A stretch of DNA of 52,675 nt from Actinomycetes bacterium (lineage in GTDB: Bacteria; Actinomycetota; Acidimicrobiia; Acidimicrobiales; Bog-793): assembly GCA_021809805.1 (NCBI GenBank), contig JAJZKA010000004.1, positions 1 through 52,675 on the forward strand. The letters are read 5' to 3'. This document shows, piece by piece, positions 39,960 to 48,240 of the stretch. Positions within the stretch are counted from its first letter, which is position 1. Each line of letters begins with the position of its first letter. A program made the translations under genes and the position numbers. A model generated the notes under the pieces. That model made no database searches and was not told the origin of the DNA. It was given only the letters and a program-made list of their open reading frames with translations.

Positions 39960-40643
39960 CTACGAGCGAGACCAGGCTCGCTCGGCGGCTCGCTGCTCGG
40001 CCGACGGCTGCGCTGACCACCACCGGGGCTCCCTGTAGCGAAGCCATACAGAGCGGATGTGGGTCACGTACAACGTCCCTACCATGGCAGCGACGGCCAC
40101 GAGCCCGACGAAGCCATGCAGGCCGGCGTCGTGCGGGTAGCGGTGCGCGAGCTCCTGCGCTAGGGCGAGTCCGAACGACTGGCCGAGCACTCCCACGAGG
40201 AAGGCGAGCCCAAGCGTCCGAAGGAAACGTCCGATCCCGCCGCGATGGGGCGTGAGCAGCCAAGTAACCGGGCCGAGGACCGCGGCAACCGCGATCATGG
40301 CGCGCCGGCGAGCGAAGCTCCACACGAGAGCATGGCACTCGGGGCAGCGTGCCCGGTCGCAGGCGATCGGCGCATAGCAGCTGTGGCAGTAGCGGCCGCC
40401 GAGAGGGAGCTCAGTCCGCGGTTCGGCTACGTACGCCGGAGCTGCCGGGGCCTGCGCCGGCGGGGCCAGGAGCGAGATAGCTGCGGCCGCCGCCCGCTCT
40501 GTAACGGCATCGGACGCCGGATTGGAGATTGCTTGGCGCTCGCCGGACTCGCTAGCCCCGACGGGACGAGGCGACAGCAGGAGATACCTGGTGTCCCCCA
40601 CGCCTGTGTTCGAGTCGCTCGTTGCGGGAGTTCGGCTCAGCAT
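39960..40643 (-). CDS. Hypothetical membrane protein with zinc ribbon
   Basis: A 227-residue protein. A disordered Ala/Pro-rich N-terminus is followed by a zinc ribbon (YCHSCYAPIACDRARCPEC, about 85-103), two or three membrane helices (about 113-195) and a charged, Trp-rich tail. No family is recognised. It is the last gene of a long minus-strand chain and its start overlaps the stop of the gene before it (ATGCTGA). Confidence 0.6.
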   Translation of the reverse strand: MLSRTPATSDSNTGVGDTRYLLLSPRPVGASESGERQAISNPASDAVTERAAAAAISLLAPPAQAPAAPAYVAEPRTELPLGGRYCHSCYAPIACDRARCPECHALVWSFARRRAMIAVAAVLGPVTWLLTPHRGGIGRFLRTLGLAFLVGVLGQSFGLALAQELAHRYPHDAGLHGFVGLVAVAAMVGTLYVTHIRSVWLRYREPRWWSAQPSAEQRAAERAWSRS

Positions 40644-41842
40644 GACACCCCCTGTTGGCAGTTCACGGCTTCGGCTCCTCCCACGTAGGCAGGCTCTGCA
40701 GCGCTCCAGGCACTGACGACCGGGTCCCCCGCGGCTTGGCTGACGTTGAGGCTTGCGCCCTCATCTGGCACCACGGTGCCGTTGATCGTCACCGTCGTGA
40801 CGGCGCTGCCGTTCCATATGGTGCGAACCTCGAGCGGCCAACCTCCGGCCGGGCTGATCCCGTAGAAGGTGATGAGGCACGCCTGAGACGGCGTGAGGGT
40901 GCGGTCATCAGCACCGGGAAGCAACACGTTCTGAGAGGTCGAGCACTCCAACACGCCGTTCTCGGCGCTCGAGGGATCCGTCCCGTTGCAGGCACCCGTT
41001 CCGGCGGCGGAGCCTGCGCACCACTGGTAGCCATCTAGGGTCAACGTGATCACAGTCTGCACGTCAACGGTTTCATCGCCAATCGTCTGTCCACCGCCGT
41101 AGGTGTTCGTGATTGTCGGTTGGACCGAAGCGGCCTCCAACTGCGTCGGATAGTTGGCGTAGGTGTAACACGGCCCCGTCCCCTGCCCAGGGCAGCTCAG
41201 TCCGAAGTCTTCGATCTTGGGGATCGAGCCGCCGAGCGTCGTGGGCGCCGCTGCCTGCTCAAGGTAACTGGGGTCATTGAGCGTGTAAGGCTGGCCGCTG
41301 CCACTGCTCGGCGGTTGGGGCGGAGTGACTTGGATTGTGTACGTGACGAGGTATTGGCAGACGCTCATATTGTCGTTTGCGCCGTCCGCGCCGCAGTCCG
41401 CCGTGCTCGTCGTCGTGTCGACGCCGTAGTAGGCGAGGCACTGTGCGATCTCATCTTGGCCTTCGGTTCCGGAGACGCCACCTGGCGTGTCGTACACGAC
41501 GTGCACCATGAAGCTGATCTGAAGACCGGGGACGCTCCCTGGCAGCGTCGTCGGCGTGCTTGTCCACTCGTCTGCGGAGCAGTTTGTAGGCGGCGGAGTG
41601 CCGCCGCCACCGGTCGTCGATCCGCCGGGGTTCCCGGATGTCCCGGACGTGCCCGGGGCGCTCGACTCCGTGATGGAGCTCGAGCAGCTGAGGCCGCTAG
41701 CGCTCTCGGTGCACGAGCTCGAGCCACCTCCCCCGCTGGACCCCCCGGTTCCGCCGTCAGCGAATGCGTTGGCTGGGGATAGGGCGGCGAACAGCAGAAC
41801 GGAGAGGACTGCGACAACGACGCACCGTGCGCGGATCAACAC
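40637..41842 (-). CDS. Secreted hypothetical protein
   Basis: A 401-residue exported protein. With the GTG at 41842, overlapping the preceding stop by 7 bases, the N-terminus becomes a textbook signal peptide ending in SPANAFA followed by DGG. A Gly/Ser/Thr-rich region with paired cysteines (about 30-85) follows, then a larger beta-rich part with several cysteines. There are no motifs I can name. An ATG at 41881 is also in frame but would extend the signal peptide awkwardly. Confidence 0.65.
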   Translation of the reverse strand: MLIRARCVVVAVLSVLLFAALSPANAFADGGTGGSSGGGGSSSCTESASGLSCSSSITESSAPGTSGTSGNPGGSTTGGGGTPPPTNCSADEWTSTPTTLPGSVPGLQISFMVHVVYDTPGGVSGTEGQDEIAQCLAYYGVDTTTSTADCGADGANDNMSVCQYLVTYTIQVTPPQPPSSGSGQPYTLNDPSYLEQAAAPTTLGGSIPKIEDFGLSCPGQGTGPCYTYANYPTQLEAASVQPTITNTYGGGQTIGDETVDVQTVITLTLDGYQWCAGSAAGTGACNGTDPSSAENGVLECSTSQNVLLPGADDRTLTPSQACLITFYGISPAGGWPLEVRTIWNGSAVTTVTINGTVVPDEGASLNVSQAAGDPVVSAWSAAEPAYVGGAEAVNCQQGVSC

Positions 41843-42873
41843 GGCCCCTGCTGCGTTGAGTGGAAACCAGCGATCTTCCATCCGCTCGGGATGCCGTTAG
41901 CCGCTGGCGGAGCGTCGACCGTGAGCGTGACCTGCTCCCAGTCGTGCGCGGCCGCCGAGGCGCTGACAGGCTTGCCGGTCGACGTTGACACAATGCTGCC
42001 GGTGTCACAGGCGCGGAACTCGACGGCGCCCTGAAACGCCGTTGCCATGGGCTTGCCGTTCTGCATGACGGCGTAGGGGTTGTAGTTGGCGAAGGCCACA
42101 CTCGCCGGGAGGATGCCTGTTGTCTTCACGGTCTCAACGTCCCGCTCGCCCTTACTCGCCCAAGAAGACTTCAGCTTTTGGTAGTAGGAGACGAGCCGCG
42201 ACGTCGCCGAGTCCTCCACAGCGGAGAGCGACGAGCCGGGGTCGCCTGCCAGCCACTCCGTGATCGCGATGTCGTCCTCTTTCGCGTCGTAGACCATCTG
42301 ACGCAGCTCCAGCTGACCTGTCTTGGCGAGTTGGCTGCCGGGGATGCCGAGACTCGAGCCGACGTACACGCCCCGGTTGTCGGGAGACGCCCCGTCGCCT
42401 GCCCCGTCGGGCGTGGTGTTGACCGGCACGGGGGTCACCTTGACCCGGGGCACGGTTGTCTCGGGCGGGGACGTCCGCTTCTCTGTCGCGCCGCTCTTTG
42501 ACGGCGCACTCGTCCCGCCAGTCGGTGAGGTCTTATCTGGGGTGCCACCGCTCGAGCGTCCGTGGTGTCCCGATCGCGGCGCCGTCGTGGGAGGCGATGC
42601 GGCGGTCCCCGGAGTCGCGACGGTGGTAGTCGGGTGCCCCGTGGTCGGGGACGCAGCATGTCCGGTCTTCGTCGTTTCGGCGTGCGGTGCGGAGCTTGGT
42701 GTCGAGCTACAGGCTGCGGCGCCAAGCGCCACCGCTCCGATGGCAATACCGGTGGCGACTCGGCTGAGCACGTGGCGGTGGCGGTCGCGCGTCTCCTTGA
42801 CGAAGGATGCGACTACCGGCGTATCTGACATGGACGTGTCCTGTCGTTCTCGAGTGCGGGGGCTGGGAGTCAT
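41836..42873 (-). CDS. Putative lipoprotein or membrane-anchored extracytoplasmic protein
   Basis: A 345-residue protein. The hydrophobic segment GIAIGAVALGAAAC ends in a possible lipobox cysteine. A Thr/Pro/Ser-rich stalk (about 60-145) leads to a C-terminal folded domain (MVYDAKEDDIAITEWLAGDP; then FRACDTGSIVSTS). The ATG at 42873 forms an ATGA overlap with the previous gene; an internal ATG at 42831 would give a more normal lipoprotein signal. It probably sits on the outer face of the membrane; the function is unknown. Confidence 0.6.
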   Translation of the reverse strand: MTPSPRTRERQDTSMSDTPVVASFVKETRDRHRHVLSRVATGIAIGAVALGAAACSSTPSSAPHAETTKTGHAASPTTGHPTTTVATPGTAASPPTTAPRSGHHGRSSGGTPDKTSPTGGTSAPSKSGATEKRTSPPETTVPRVKVTPVPVNTTPDGAGDGASPDNRGVYVGSSLGIPGSQLAKTGQLELRQMVYDAKEDDIAITEWLAGDPGSSLSAVEDSATSRLVSYYQKLKSSWASKGERDVETVKTTGILPASVAFANYNPYAVMQNGKPMATAFQGAVEFRACDTGSIVSTSTGKPVSASAAAHDWEQVTLTVDAPPAANGIPSGWKIAGFHSTQQGPC

Positions 42874-43799
42874 CGTGCAACTGTCCCGTTCCAAGCGAAC
42901 GCGCACCCGGGGTTCGCCGGGTGCGCGTTCAGGCAGACGTGGACCATGCCCGCGTTCGTGGTCGTGAAGGTGACCGTGAAGCGCCCAGGGCGGAGAGGCT
43001 CAACCCGGAATGCTGCGGTGCCCCGTGCGCCACCCTGACGAAGATGTGTCGCGCTGACGATGCGGACCACCGACTTGCCAGACGTCACCCGCGCGATCAC
43101 CAATGCGCCTACGGCCCCGCCTTCGCCGCCGTCTGCGTCGGGACCTGTGCCGACCGCGAGGGTGGGCGTGCAGTTGTACGCGATGGTGGCGATCCCGTCT
43201 CGCTTCGGTGGGCCCAGGACCGGGGAGACAAGGGCGGGGTCGTTGATCACGCCCCCGTAGGGCGCACACTGTGTCGGCAGCTTGCTCCCGGCCGACTTCG
43301 GCGCCCCGCCGGGGTCGACGGCAGCGCCGCGCACGACCACCGCACAGTCGACCACCCCGCAAACAGCATCGGCCCGGGGGTAGTGGGTCGAGAGTGTCAC
43401 TGCCCACGCTCCGTCCCCTGAAGTCAGGAGGTGGAAGGTGGCGAGGCCGGTCGCTCCCTGCGTCTTCGTGGTGGCCCCGACAAGGTGGACGAAGCGCTCG
43501 CCCTCGGTGATCCGAGCCGTCACCGGCAACCCGATCGTCGGTTCGCCCTCCAGGCCCTCGGGAGCGCAGCCAAACGCTGTCGTGACGGTGAAGGGCTCGG
43601 CTGCGTGCCCTGGGGAGTAGGCAATGGACCCTGGGCCGTTCGACCAGGCTTGGCCCTGCGCGACCACCTGGTTACCGGCGCATGCGGACAGCGGCTGTGG
43701 CCTGGTCGACGCCCCCACCGTCGCCGGCGTGGAGAAGGTGACGCCAGCGACCGTAGCTACTAGCGCTGCCGCTGTGATGAGGTGTTCAACCTTCGTCAC
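42870..43799 (-). CDS. Secreted hypothetical protein with beta-rich repeats
   Basis: A 309-residue exported protein with an N-terminal signal peptide (LITAAALVATVAGVTFSTPATVGA) and an apparently duplicated beta-sandwich domain. The two halves share patterns: GERFVHLVGATTKTQGATGLATFHL versus GKSVVRIVSATHLRQGGARGTAAFRV. Cysteines are placed symmetrically near the end of each half (VCGVVDC; VCLNAHPANPGC). The chosen GTG at 43799 has GGAGGAGG upstream. The function is unknown. Confidence 0.65.
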   Translation of the reverse strand: MTKVEHLITAAALVATVAGVTFSTPATVGASTRPQPLSACAGNQVVAQGQAWSNGPGSIAYSPGHAAEPFTVTTAFGCAPEGLEGEPTIGLPVTARITEGERFVHLVGATTKTQGATGLATFHLLTSGDGAWAVTLSTHYPRADAVCGVVDCAVVVRGAAVDPGGAPKSAGSKLPTQCAPYGGVINDPALVSPVLGPPKRDGIATIAYNCTPTLAVGTGPDADGGEGGAVGALVIARVTSGKSVVRIVSATHLRQGGARGTAAFRVEPLRPGRFTVTFTTTNAGMVHVCLNAHPANPGCAFAWNGTVAR

Positions 43800-43826
43800 C
43801 GTTCCTCCTCCCACCGTCACGAATAG

Positions 43827-45248
43827 CTACTTGCAGGCGTGCCCGGCCCAGTGGCCGAGGGTGACCGCCGCCTTGGTGAGCACCTGCGCGTCGGCGATGA
43901 GTTCGGTGCGCTGCGCCCCTACCGTGCGCGCCGGGTCGTCGCCGACACGGCCGAGAATCGTTCGGGCGTTGGTAGCGGCCTCGGACGCGTTGCGCGCTGT
44001 CGGGTCCAGCTGGTTGATGCGAGCGAGGTACGCAAGCACCGCTATGTCGTGACCGAGGGGCGCTGTGACCGCTCCTCCCGTTGCCCCCCGGAGAGGAATC
44101 GCCTCGATGCTGTGGAGGTCTGTGCACACGCTCGCGACCGAGACCGTCTTCACCGACGTTGTGGCACCGGTGGCCGCGGATGCCGGCGCCCGACGGTGGC
44201 TTGCCATGGCGAGCCCGCCGACGACGATGAGTAGCACAACCACCGCTGCTGCACCGATGACGATGCCGCGCCGCCGGCGCCCTCTCGGTCGCGGGAGCTT
44301 CAGTCCAAGACCGAGCCGCCTCGGCTCCGACTCCTCAAAGTCGAACGCGTTGTCGTCGTCTTCGTAGTCGATCTCGTCGAAGGCGGGGTCGTCGTCGAAA
44401 GCGAAGTCATCCTCCCCGTCGGTCGTCTGCGACAGTGCGGAGTCCGCGGCGCCGCCGGCGTCAGCCGTTGCGAGAGGGGTGTTCGGCTCGTCCACTGGTG
44501 CCTCCGTCAGCTCAGGCCTGCTGGCTTCGTCGTCATCGCAGCTCACCGCCACTGTCACACCCTGTTCGTAGTCTACCTTCTGATTGGCCGCGGTGTCGGT
44601 GTCGACAGTGACACTAGAGAGGGTCTGCGACACTTCCGTGTCACTGGCCTGCGCCGCCTGCGACGGCCAAGACGTCGACGCCATTTCGCTGCTGTGGAAG
44701 CGCTCCATCGCTCGAGCGATTCGCTCATCTGTGACGGTGATTCCGAGGACCGAGAGATCAAGCGACCAGGTGGCCTCAGATCGCGTTGACCACAGGCGTA
44801 CGGCGTCGACGAGATGCTGCCGAGTGTCGCCGAGCGACCACCCGTTCACAGTTGCGAGGTGGCGCAGAGCCGCCTCTCCTCGGGCCGCGTCGACCTCGGC
44901 ACTGATCGTCTTTACGCCGTAGCACGGCGCGCAGAGCGAGACGACCCGCAAGAGGGTCTGCGTCAGCGCGATGTCGTTGTACTCCCACACCTCCAGAGCG
45001 TGGAGCTTGCCGTCCCCAAAGCCGCATATCTCGCAACGGCGCTGCGCTGCTTCATGGCTCGCGACCCGGACCGCATCCCATTCGCTTGGCTCGAGGAACA
45101 CGCGCAGGGAGGCGAACCAGGACGTGCGCGGGACGAGCTCGACAGTAAGAGGCAATCCCATCGGCGTAGCGGCGCGGGCGGCGCGCACGGCCTCTCGGAG
45201 AGCGGGGGCGGTCGGACGCTCGTTGGAAACGAGGTTGTGCTCAGTCAC
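43827..45248 (-). CDS. Single-pass membrane protein with degenerate HNH-like N-terminal domain
   Basis: A 473-residue protein. The N-terminal part has two CxxC pairs (CEICGFGDGK and SLCAPCYGVK) around HALEVWEYND, which is the plan of an HNH-type zinc-finger domain, but histidines normally seen in HEVWEY and CHxxKH are replaced. An acidic middle (DDFAFDDDPAFDEIDYEDDD) precedes a basic patch, a membrane helix (GIVIGAAAVVVLLIVVGGLAM) and an outside domain of about 110 residues. The GTG at 45248 overlaps the dnaB stop. A GAGTGACAC-like inverted repeat lies inside the gene at 44606-44646. Confidence 0.65.
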   Translation of the reverse strand: MTEHNLVSNERPTAPALREAVRAARAATPMGLPLTVELVPRTSWFASLRVFLEPSEWDAVRVASHEAAQRRCEICGFGDGKLHALEVWEYNDIALTQTLLRVVSLCAPCYGVKTISAEVDAARGEAALRHLATVNGWSLGDTRQHLVDAVRLWSTRSEATWSLDLSVLGITVTDERIARAMERFHSSEMASTSWPSQAAQASDTEVSQTLSSVTVDTDTAANQKVDYEQGVTVAVSCDDDEASRPELTEAPVDEPNTPLATADAGGAADSALSQTTDGEDDFAFDDDPAFDEIDYEDDDNAFDFEESEPRRLGLGLKLPRPRGRRRRGIVIGAAAVVVLLIVVGGLAMASHRRAPASAATGATTSVKTVSVASVCTDLHSIEAIPLRGATGGAVTAPLGHDIAVLAYLARINQLDPTARNASEAATNARTILGRVGDDPARTVGAQRTELIADAQVLTKAAVTLGHWAGHACK

Positions 45249-46560
45249 TGGAAACCTCTTGAGGGTCAATGGCGTCGGTGAAGTCGCCTCGCCAGCCAAA
45301 TCTCACGACCGCTCCAGGCTGCGAGTTGCGCGCCTTGGCGACTTCGACCTCGAGCACGTCTGGACCTGGAGTGGGGTTGTACGCGCCCTCGCGGTAAGCG
45401 AGCAGGACGACATCAGCGCTCTCCTCGATGGCCCCCGTGTCCTTCAGGTCCTCAAGTCGCGGATGTTTGTCGGATCGGCTCTCAACATTCCGGCTGATTT
45501 GTGACAGAGCGAGAACCGGCGTCTCGATGCGCTTGGGCATCACCTTCAGACGCCGCATCTCCGCGGACAGCTCGGCTGTGCGGTTGTCTCCTCGCTGCTC
45601 GAACAGCTGCACGTAGTCGATCACTGCCAGTCCGAGCGGCCGACCAATACGCTGGCGGAGCCTTGAAGCCGTGAGTTCGACGTAGGCGGCACTGAGTGGG
45701 GTGCGGTCGTCGATGTAGAGGGGAAGGCCGACGAGCTCCTCGCCGGCTCGACGAATCCGGTCCATCTCGGCAGCGTGGACCTTGCCGTGAAGCAGCTTCG
45801 CGTAGGGGACGTGCGCCAGCATCGAGAGGAGGCGCCAGATCAGCTCGGTCTCGCTCATCTCGCTCGAGAAGAAGAGCGCCGGGGCGCCGCTGCGAGCGAC
45901 GCGAAGCGCGCACCCGAGAGCGAGCGACGTCTTCCCCATCGAAGGTCGGCCGCCGAGAACGACGAGGCTGGTGCGAAGCGTGAGGACAGCGTCGTCGAGC
46001 GACGGGTATCCGAGCGACGCGATCGGTGAACTTATGCCGTGCGCGGCGACGGCATTGTCCATCGCTTCCGACGCGAGAACCGGCCCGCGCCGGCGCGAGT
46101 CATCGACTCCAAGGAGGAGCGACAAGGCTGACTCCAGGCGGCGCTCCACCGAGACGAGATCTCTGCCCTCCACCAGCCGGCCGCAGGCCTCGAGCAGCTG
46201 CCCACGCGCGTCACGGCGAACCGCGTGATCCGCGACGACGGCTGCCCACGAGCGGATGTCATCGAGCGTCGCCTCTTGCGGAAGGCTACGTAGCCGAGAG
46301 ATGACGTCGCCCTCTACCCCCGCTACGGCGAGCTGGTCTGCCAGTGCCACCACTTCGACCGGTCGGCCGGCGCACTCGAGGTCTCTGATCGCACCCCAGG
46401 TCGTGGAGAGGACCGCGTTGGTGAACTGCGTTGGCTCGACGAGACCCAGGGCCTCAAGCCGCAGCGTTCTGTCGGAGATCGCTGCGCCGACGAGTCGCCG
46501 TTCGGCCTCGTGGCTCGGGGAGCGAGATCCTTCCGTCCGTGGCGCCTCGACGAGGGTCAC
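45241..46560 (-). CDS. dnaB: DnaB-like replicative helicase
   Basis: A 439-residue hexameric helicase. The N-terminal DnaB domain (about 15-115) starts HEAERRLVGAAI. The RecA-like C-terminal domain has Walker A GRPSMGKTS (about 204-212), FFSSEMSETEL (about 230), Walker B LAVIDYVQLF (about 311-320) and LALSQISRNVE with the usual Gln. The GTG at 46560 overlaps the loader gene stop (GTGA). It unwinds DNA at the element's own replication fork. Confidence 0.92.
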   Translation of the reverse strand: MTLVEAPRTEGSRSPSHEAERRLVGAAISDRTLRLEALGLVEPTQFTNAVLSTTWGAIRDLECAGRPVEVVALADQLAVAGVEGDVISRLRSLPQEATLDDIRSWAAVVADHAVRRDARGQLLEACGRLVEGRDLVSVERRLESALSLLLGVDDSRRRGPVLASEAMDNAVAAHGISSPIASLGYPSLDDAVLTLRTSLVVLGGRPSMGKTSLALGCALRVARSGAPALFFSSEMSETELIWRLLSMLAHVPYAKLLHGKVHAAEMDRIRRAGEELVGLPLYIDDRTPLSAAYVELTASRLRQRIGRPLGLAVIDYVQLFEQRGDNRTAELSAEMRRLKVMPKRIETPVLALSQISRNVESRSDKHPRLEDLKDTGAIEESADVVLLAYREGAYNPTPGPDVLEVEVAKARNSQPGAVVRFGWRGDFTDAIDPQEVSSD

Positions 46561-47180
46561 TTCGCCGTCCTCCGAGACGCGCCGACAAGTTGAAGCTCGA
46601 TGCAGTCGTCACAGAGCCGCTCGATGATCCTGCGGTCGCCAGGCGGGGATGGCGCCAGTCGTCGCTCGAGCTCAGCGCGATCCGCGTTCATCGTGACGAT
46701 CGTGGGCCGTCGGTTGGCCCATCGCTCGTTCAACAGGCGGTAGAGGCGGGAAAGCTCGCGCGCCGAGAGATCGCCGTCCACGAGGTACAAGAGGTCGTCG
46801 AGCACCAACAGGGAAGCCCGCTCGAGCAACGTGAAGTCCGCTTCGCCGGTCGCGTACGGATTGAGCACCTTGACCGTCGAAGCGAAGTGAGCGTCCACGG
46901 GCCGAGCGGCGACGTAACGCCGCAACAAAGCGGCAGCGAGGGTCGTCTTACCGAAGCCCACAGGACCTTCAAGGAAGAGCGTCCCCGACGGGGCATCTAC
47001 CCACCGCACCGCATCGTCCAGGAGCGCCATCTCGGCACGCCCGAAGCCGGCACGCAAGGCGGCGACATCCGCATCGGCGAACCGCGTGGGTAGCCCGACG
47101 ACGCGCCCGCAGGGCTCGGGGTTGGGAGCGTCACCGACTTGGAGTGTGGCAAGCAAGTCGCTCACCGTCTGGCGGCTCAT
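46557..47180 (-). CDS. DnaC/IstB-like helicase loader ATPase
   Basis: A 207-residue AAA+ protein with Walker A EGPVGFGKTT (about 71-80), Walker B ASLLVLDDLLY (about 122-132) and sensor 1 TIVTMNADR. Its place between an initiator-like gene and dnaB indicates that it loads the helicase, as in phage and E. coli DnaC systems. The ATG at 47180 overlaps the upstream stop (ATGA). Confidence 0.85.
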   Translation of the reverse strand: MSRQTVSDLLATLQVGDAPNPEPCGRVVGLPTRFADADVAALRAGFGRAEMALLDDAVRWVDAPSGTLFLEGPVGFGKTTLAAALLRRYVAARPVDAHFASTVKVLNPYATGEADFTLLERASLLVLDDLLYLVDGDLSARELSRLYRLLNERWANRRPTIVTMNADRAELERRLAPSPPGDRRIIERLCDDCIELQLVGASRRTAK

Positions 47181-48193
47181 GCGCGCCTCGATCCTGCCGC
47201 CCACGCCTCCGCGGACGAGGGGCTCGCCGTCGCTATCCCGGTGTCCTGCCGCGCCAGGAAGAGGAAGTGTTCGATCCGACGCGCGTCGCGCAGGATGAGC
47301 TCGATGTCGTTGTAGACCGTGCGTCGGTCGTTGCGCCCCGCGTAGAAGGCGTCGCGTTTCCACGCGCCGACAGCGTCGATGAGGTCGCGCTCGCTGTAGT
47401 CGCGAAGGGCCCTCGCGATCGCCCGCCGGCGGGAGTCGGTGAGCTTCGCCTGTGTGCGTCCCGTGGCCGCGACCCACGCGTCGAAGACGCGTCGAATGGC
47501 GCCCGTGTCAGGAGCGGCAACGAGCCGACGCCCCTCCGCGGGCGAGCTGGCGCCGCCCCGCTCGGCCGCGAGTTGTGGCACAAGGACCTCGAGTGCACAG
47601 CCTCGGCAGACCGCTGCGGCTGGAGGCATCTCCTCCGCGTCGGGTGGGAGCCATCCGAGTCGGCTAACCAAAGCCGCGTCCCAGAGCTCCAGCCCTCTCC
47701 CGACGACGTAGCCCATGCCGGCATCGTCAGGAGCCGCGATCCACTCGACGGAGTGGCCGCTCAGGCAGACGCAGCACCGAACGCGCTGACGCTCGCCAGG
47801 TATGAGGTCAATGGCGTCGGCATAGGCGGTCCGCTCGGCCCCCGATAGCCGACCGTCGTTGTACTCAGCCGGCGGAGCATCGTCATCCGGCACCAGTCCA
47901 GGGACCGCCGCACAGACGAGCTGACGAGACGACCCGGCGACCACCGAGCGCACGAGTCCGGAGGCCACGAGCACCTCGATTGAGTCCGCCATGGCCTCGG
48001 CCGTGGTCGTCTCCGGCGCGCCCCGGGATAGCAGCGCGCAGAGATCGTCGCCGACGACAATCCCCGGCCAGGCGAGCAAGCGGATCGCGAGGAGACTCCG
48101 CAGCGCCCCCGCCGGCAAGGCGGCAGTCGCCGGATCGGTCAGAGTGGCCGAGAGAAGCCCGGCGAGCTCGTCCGCGCGGTGGGTCTTCTTCAT
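47177..48193 (-). CDS. Phage-like replication initiator/organizer protein
   Basis: A 338-residue protein. The N-terminal half appears to contain winged-helix modules, and a CxxC pair lies mid-protein (RCCVCLSGHS, CRGC). The C-terminal 90 residues (WVAATGRTQAKLTDSRRRAI, then DLIDAVGAWKRD and GRNDRRTVYNDIELILR) match the conserved tail of actinophage and plasmid replication proteins that sit next to a loader and DnaB. The ATG at 48193 is exactly 6 nt after TACCTT in the operator-linked promoter, so the message is probably leaderless. It heads the 8.2-kb minus-strand gene chain. Confidence 0.75.
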   Translation of the reverse strand: MKKTHRADELAGLLSATLTDPATAALPAGALRSLLAIRLLAWPGIVVGDDLCALLSRGAPETTTAEAMADSIEVLVASGLVRSVVAGSSRQLVCAAVPGLVPDDDAPPAEYNDGRLSGAERTAYADAIDLIPGERQRVRCCVCLSGHSVEWIAAPDDAGMGYVVGRGLELWDAALVSRLGWLPPDAEEMPPAAAVCRGCALEVLVPQLAAERGGASSPAEGRRLVAAPDTGAIRRVFDAWVAATGRTQAKLTDSRRRAIARALRDYSERDLIDAVGAWKRDAFYAGRNDRRTVYNDIELILRDARRIEHFLFLARQDTGIATASPSSAEAWAAGSRRA

Positions 48194-48199
48194 GGCCCG

Positions 48200-48240
48200 A
48201 AGGTATCCCGCGAGTGACATGGCGGCCGTCTGTGTCACTC
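48200..48240 (-). promoter_or_regulatory. Bipartite GAGTGACA operator and leaderless promoter of the replication operon
   Basis: GAGTGACAT (48212-48220) - 11 nt - GTGTCACTC (48232-48240). On the minus strand, 6 nt after the near arm comes TACCTT (48205-48200), then 6 nt, then the ATG at 48193. The geometry matches the tad operon promoter apart from one base less between the arms. Confidence 0.72.

Noticed and set aside
39160..40338. 392-codon minus-strand open frame
   Set aside because: It lies antisense to the 351-residue membrane protein and the neighbouring region, lacks any domain and has low-complexity Arg-rich composition.
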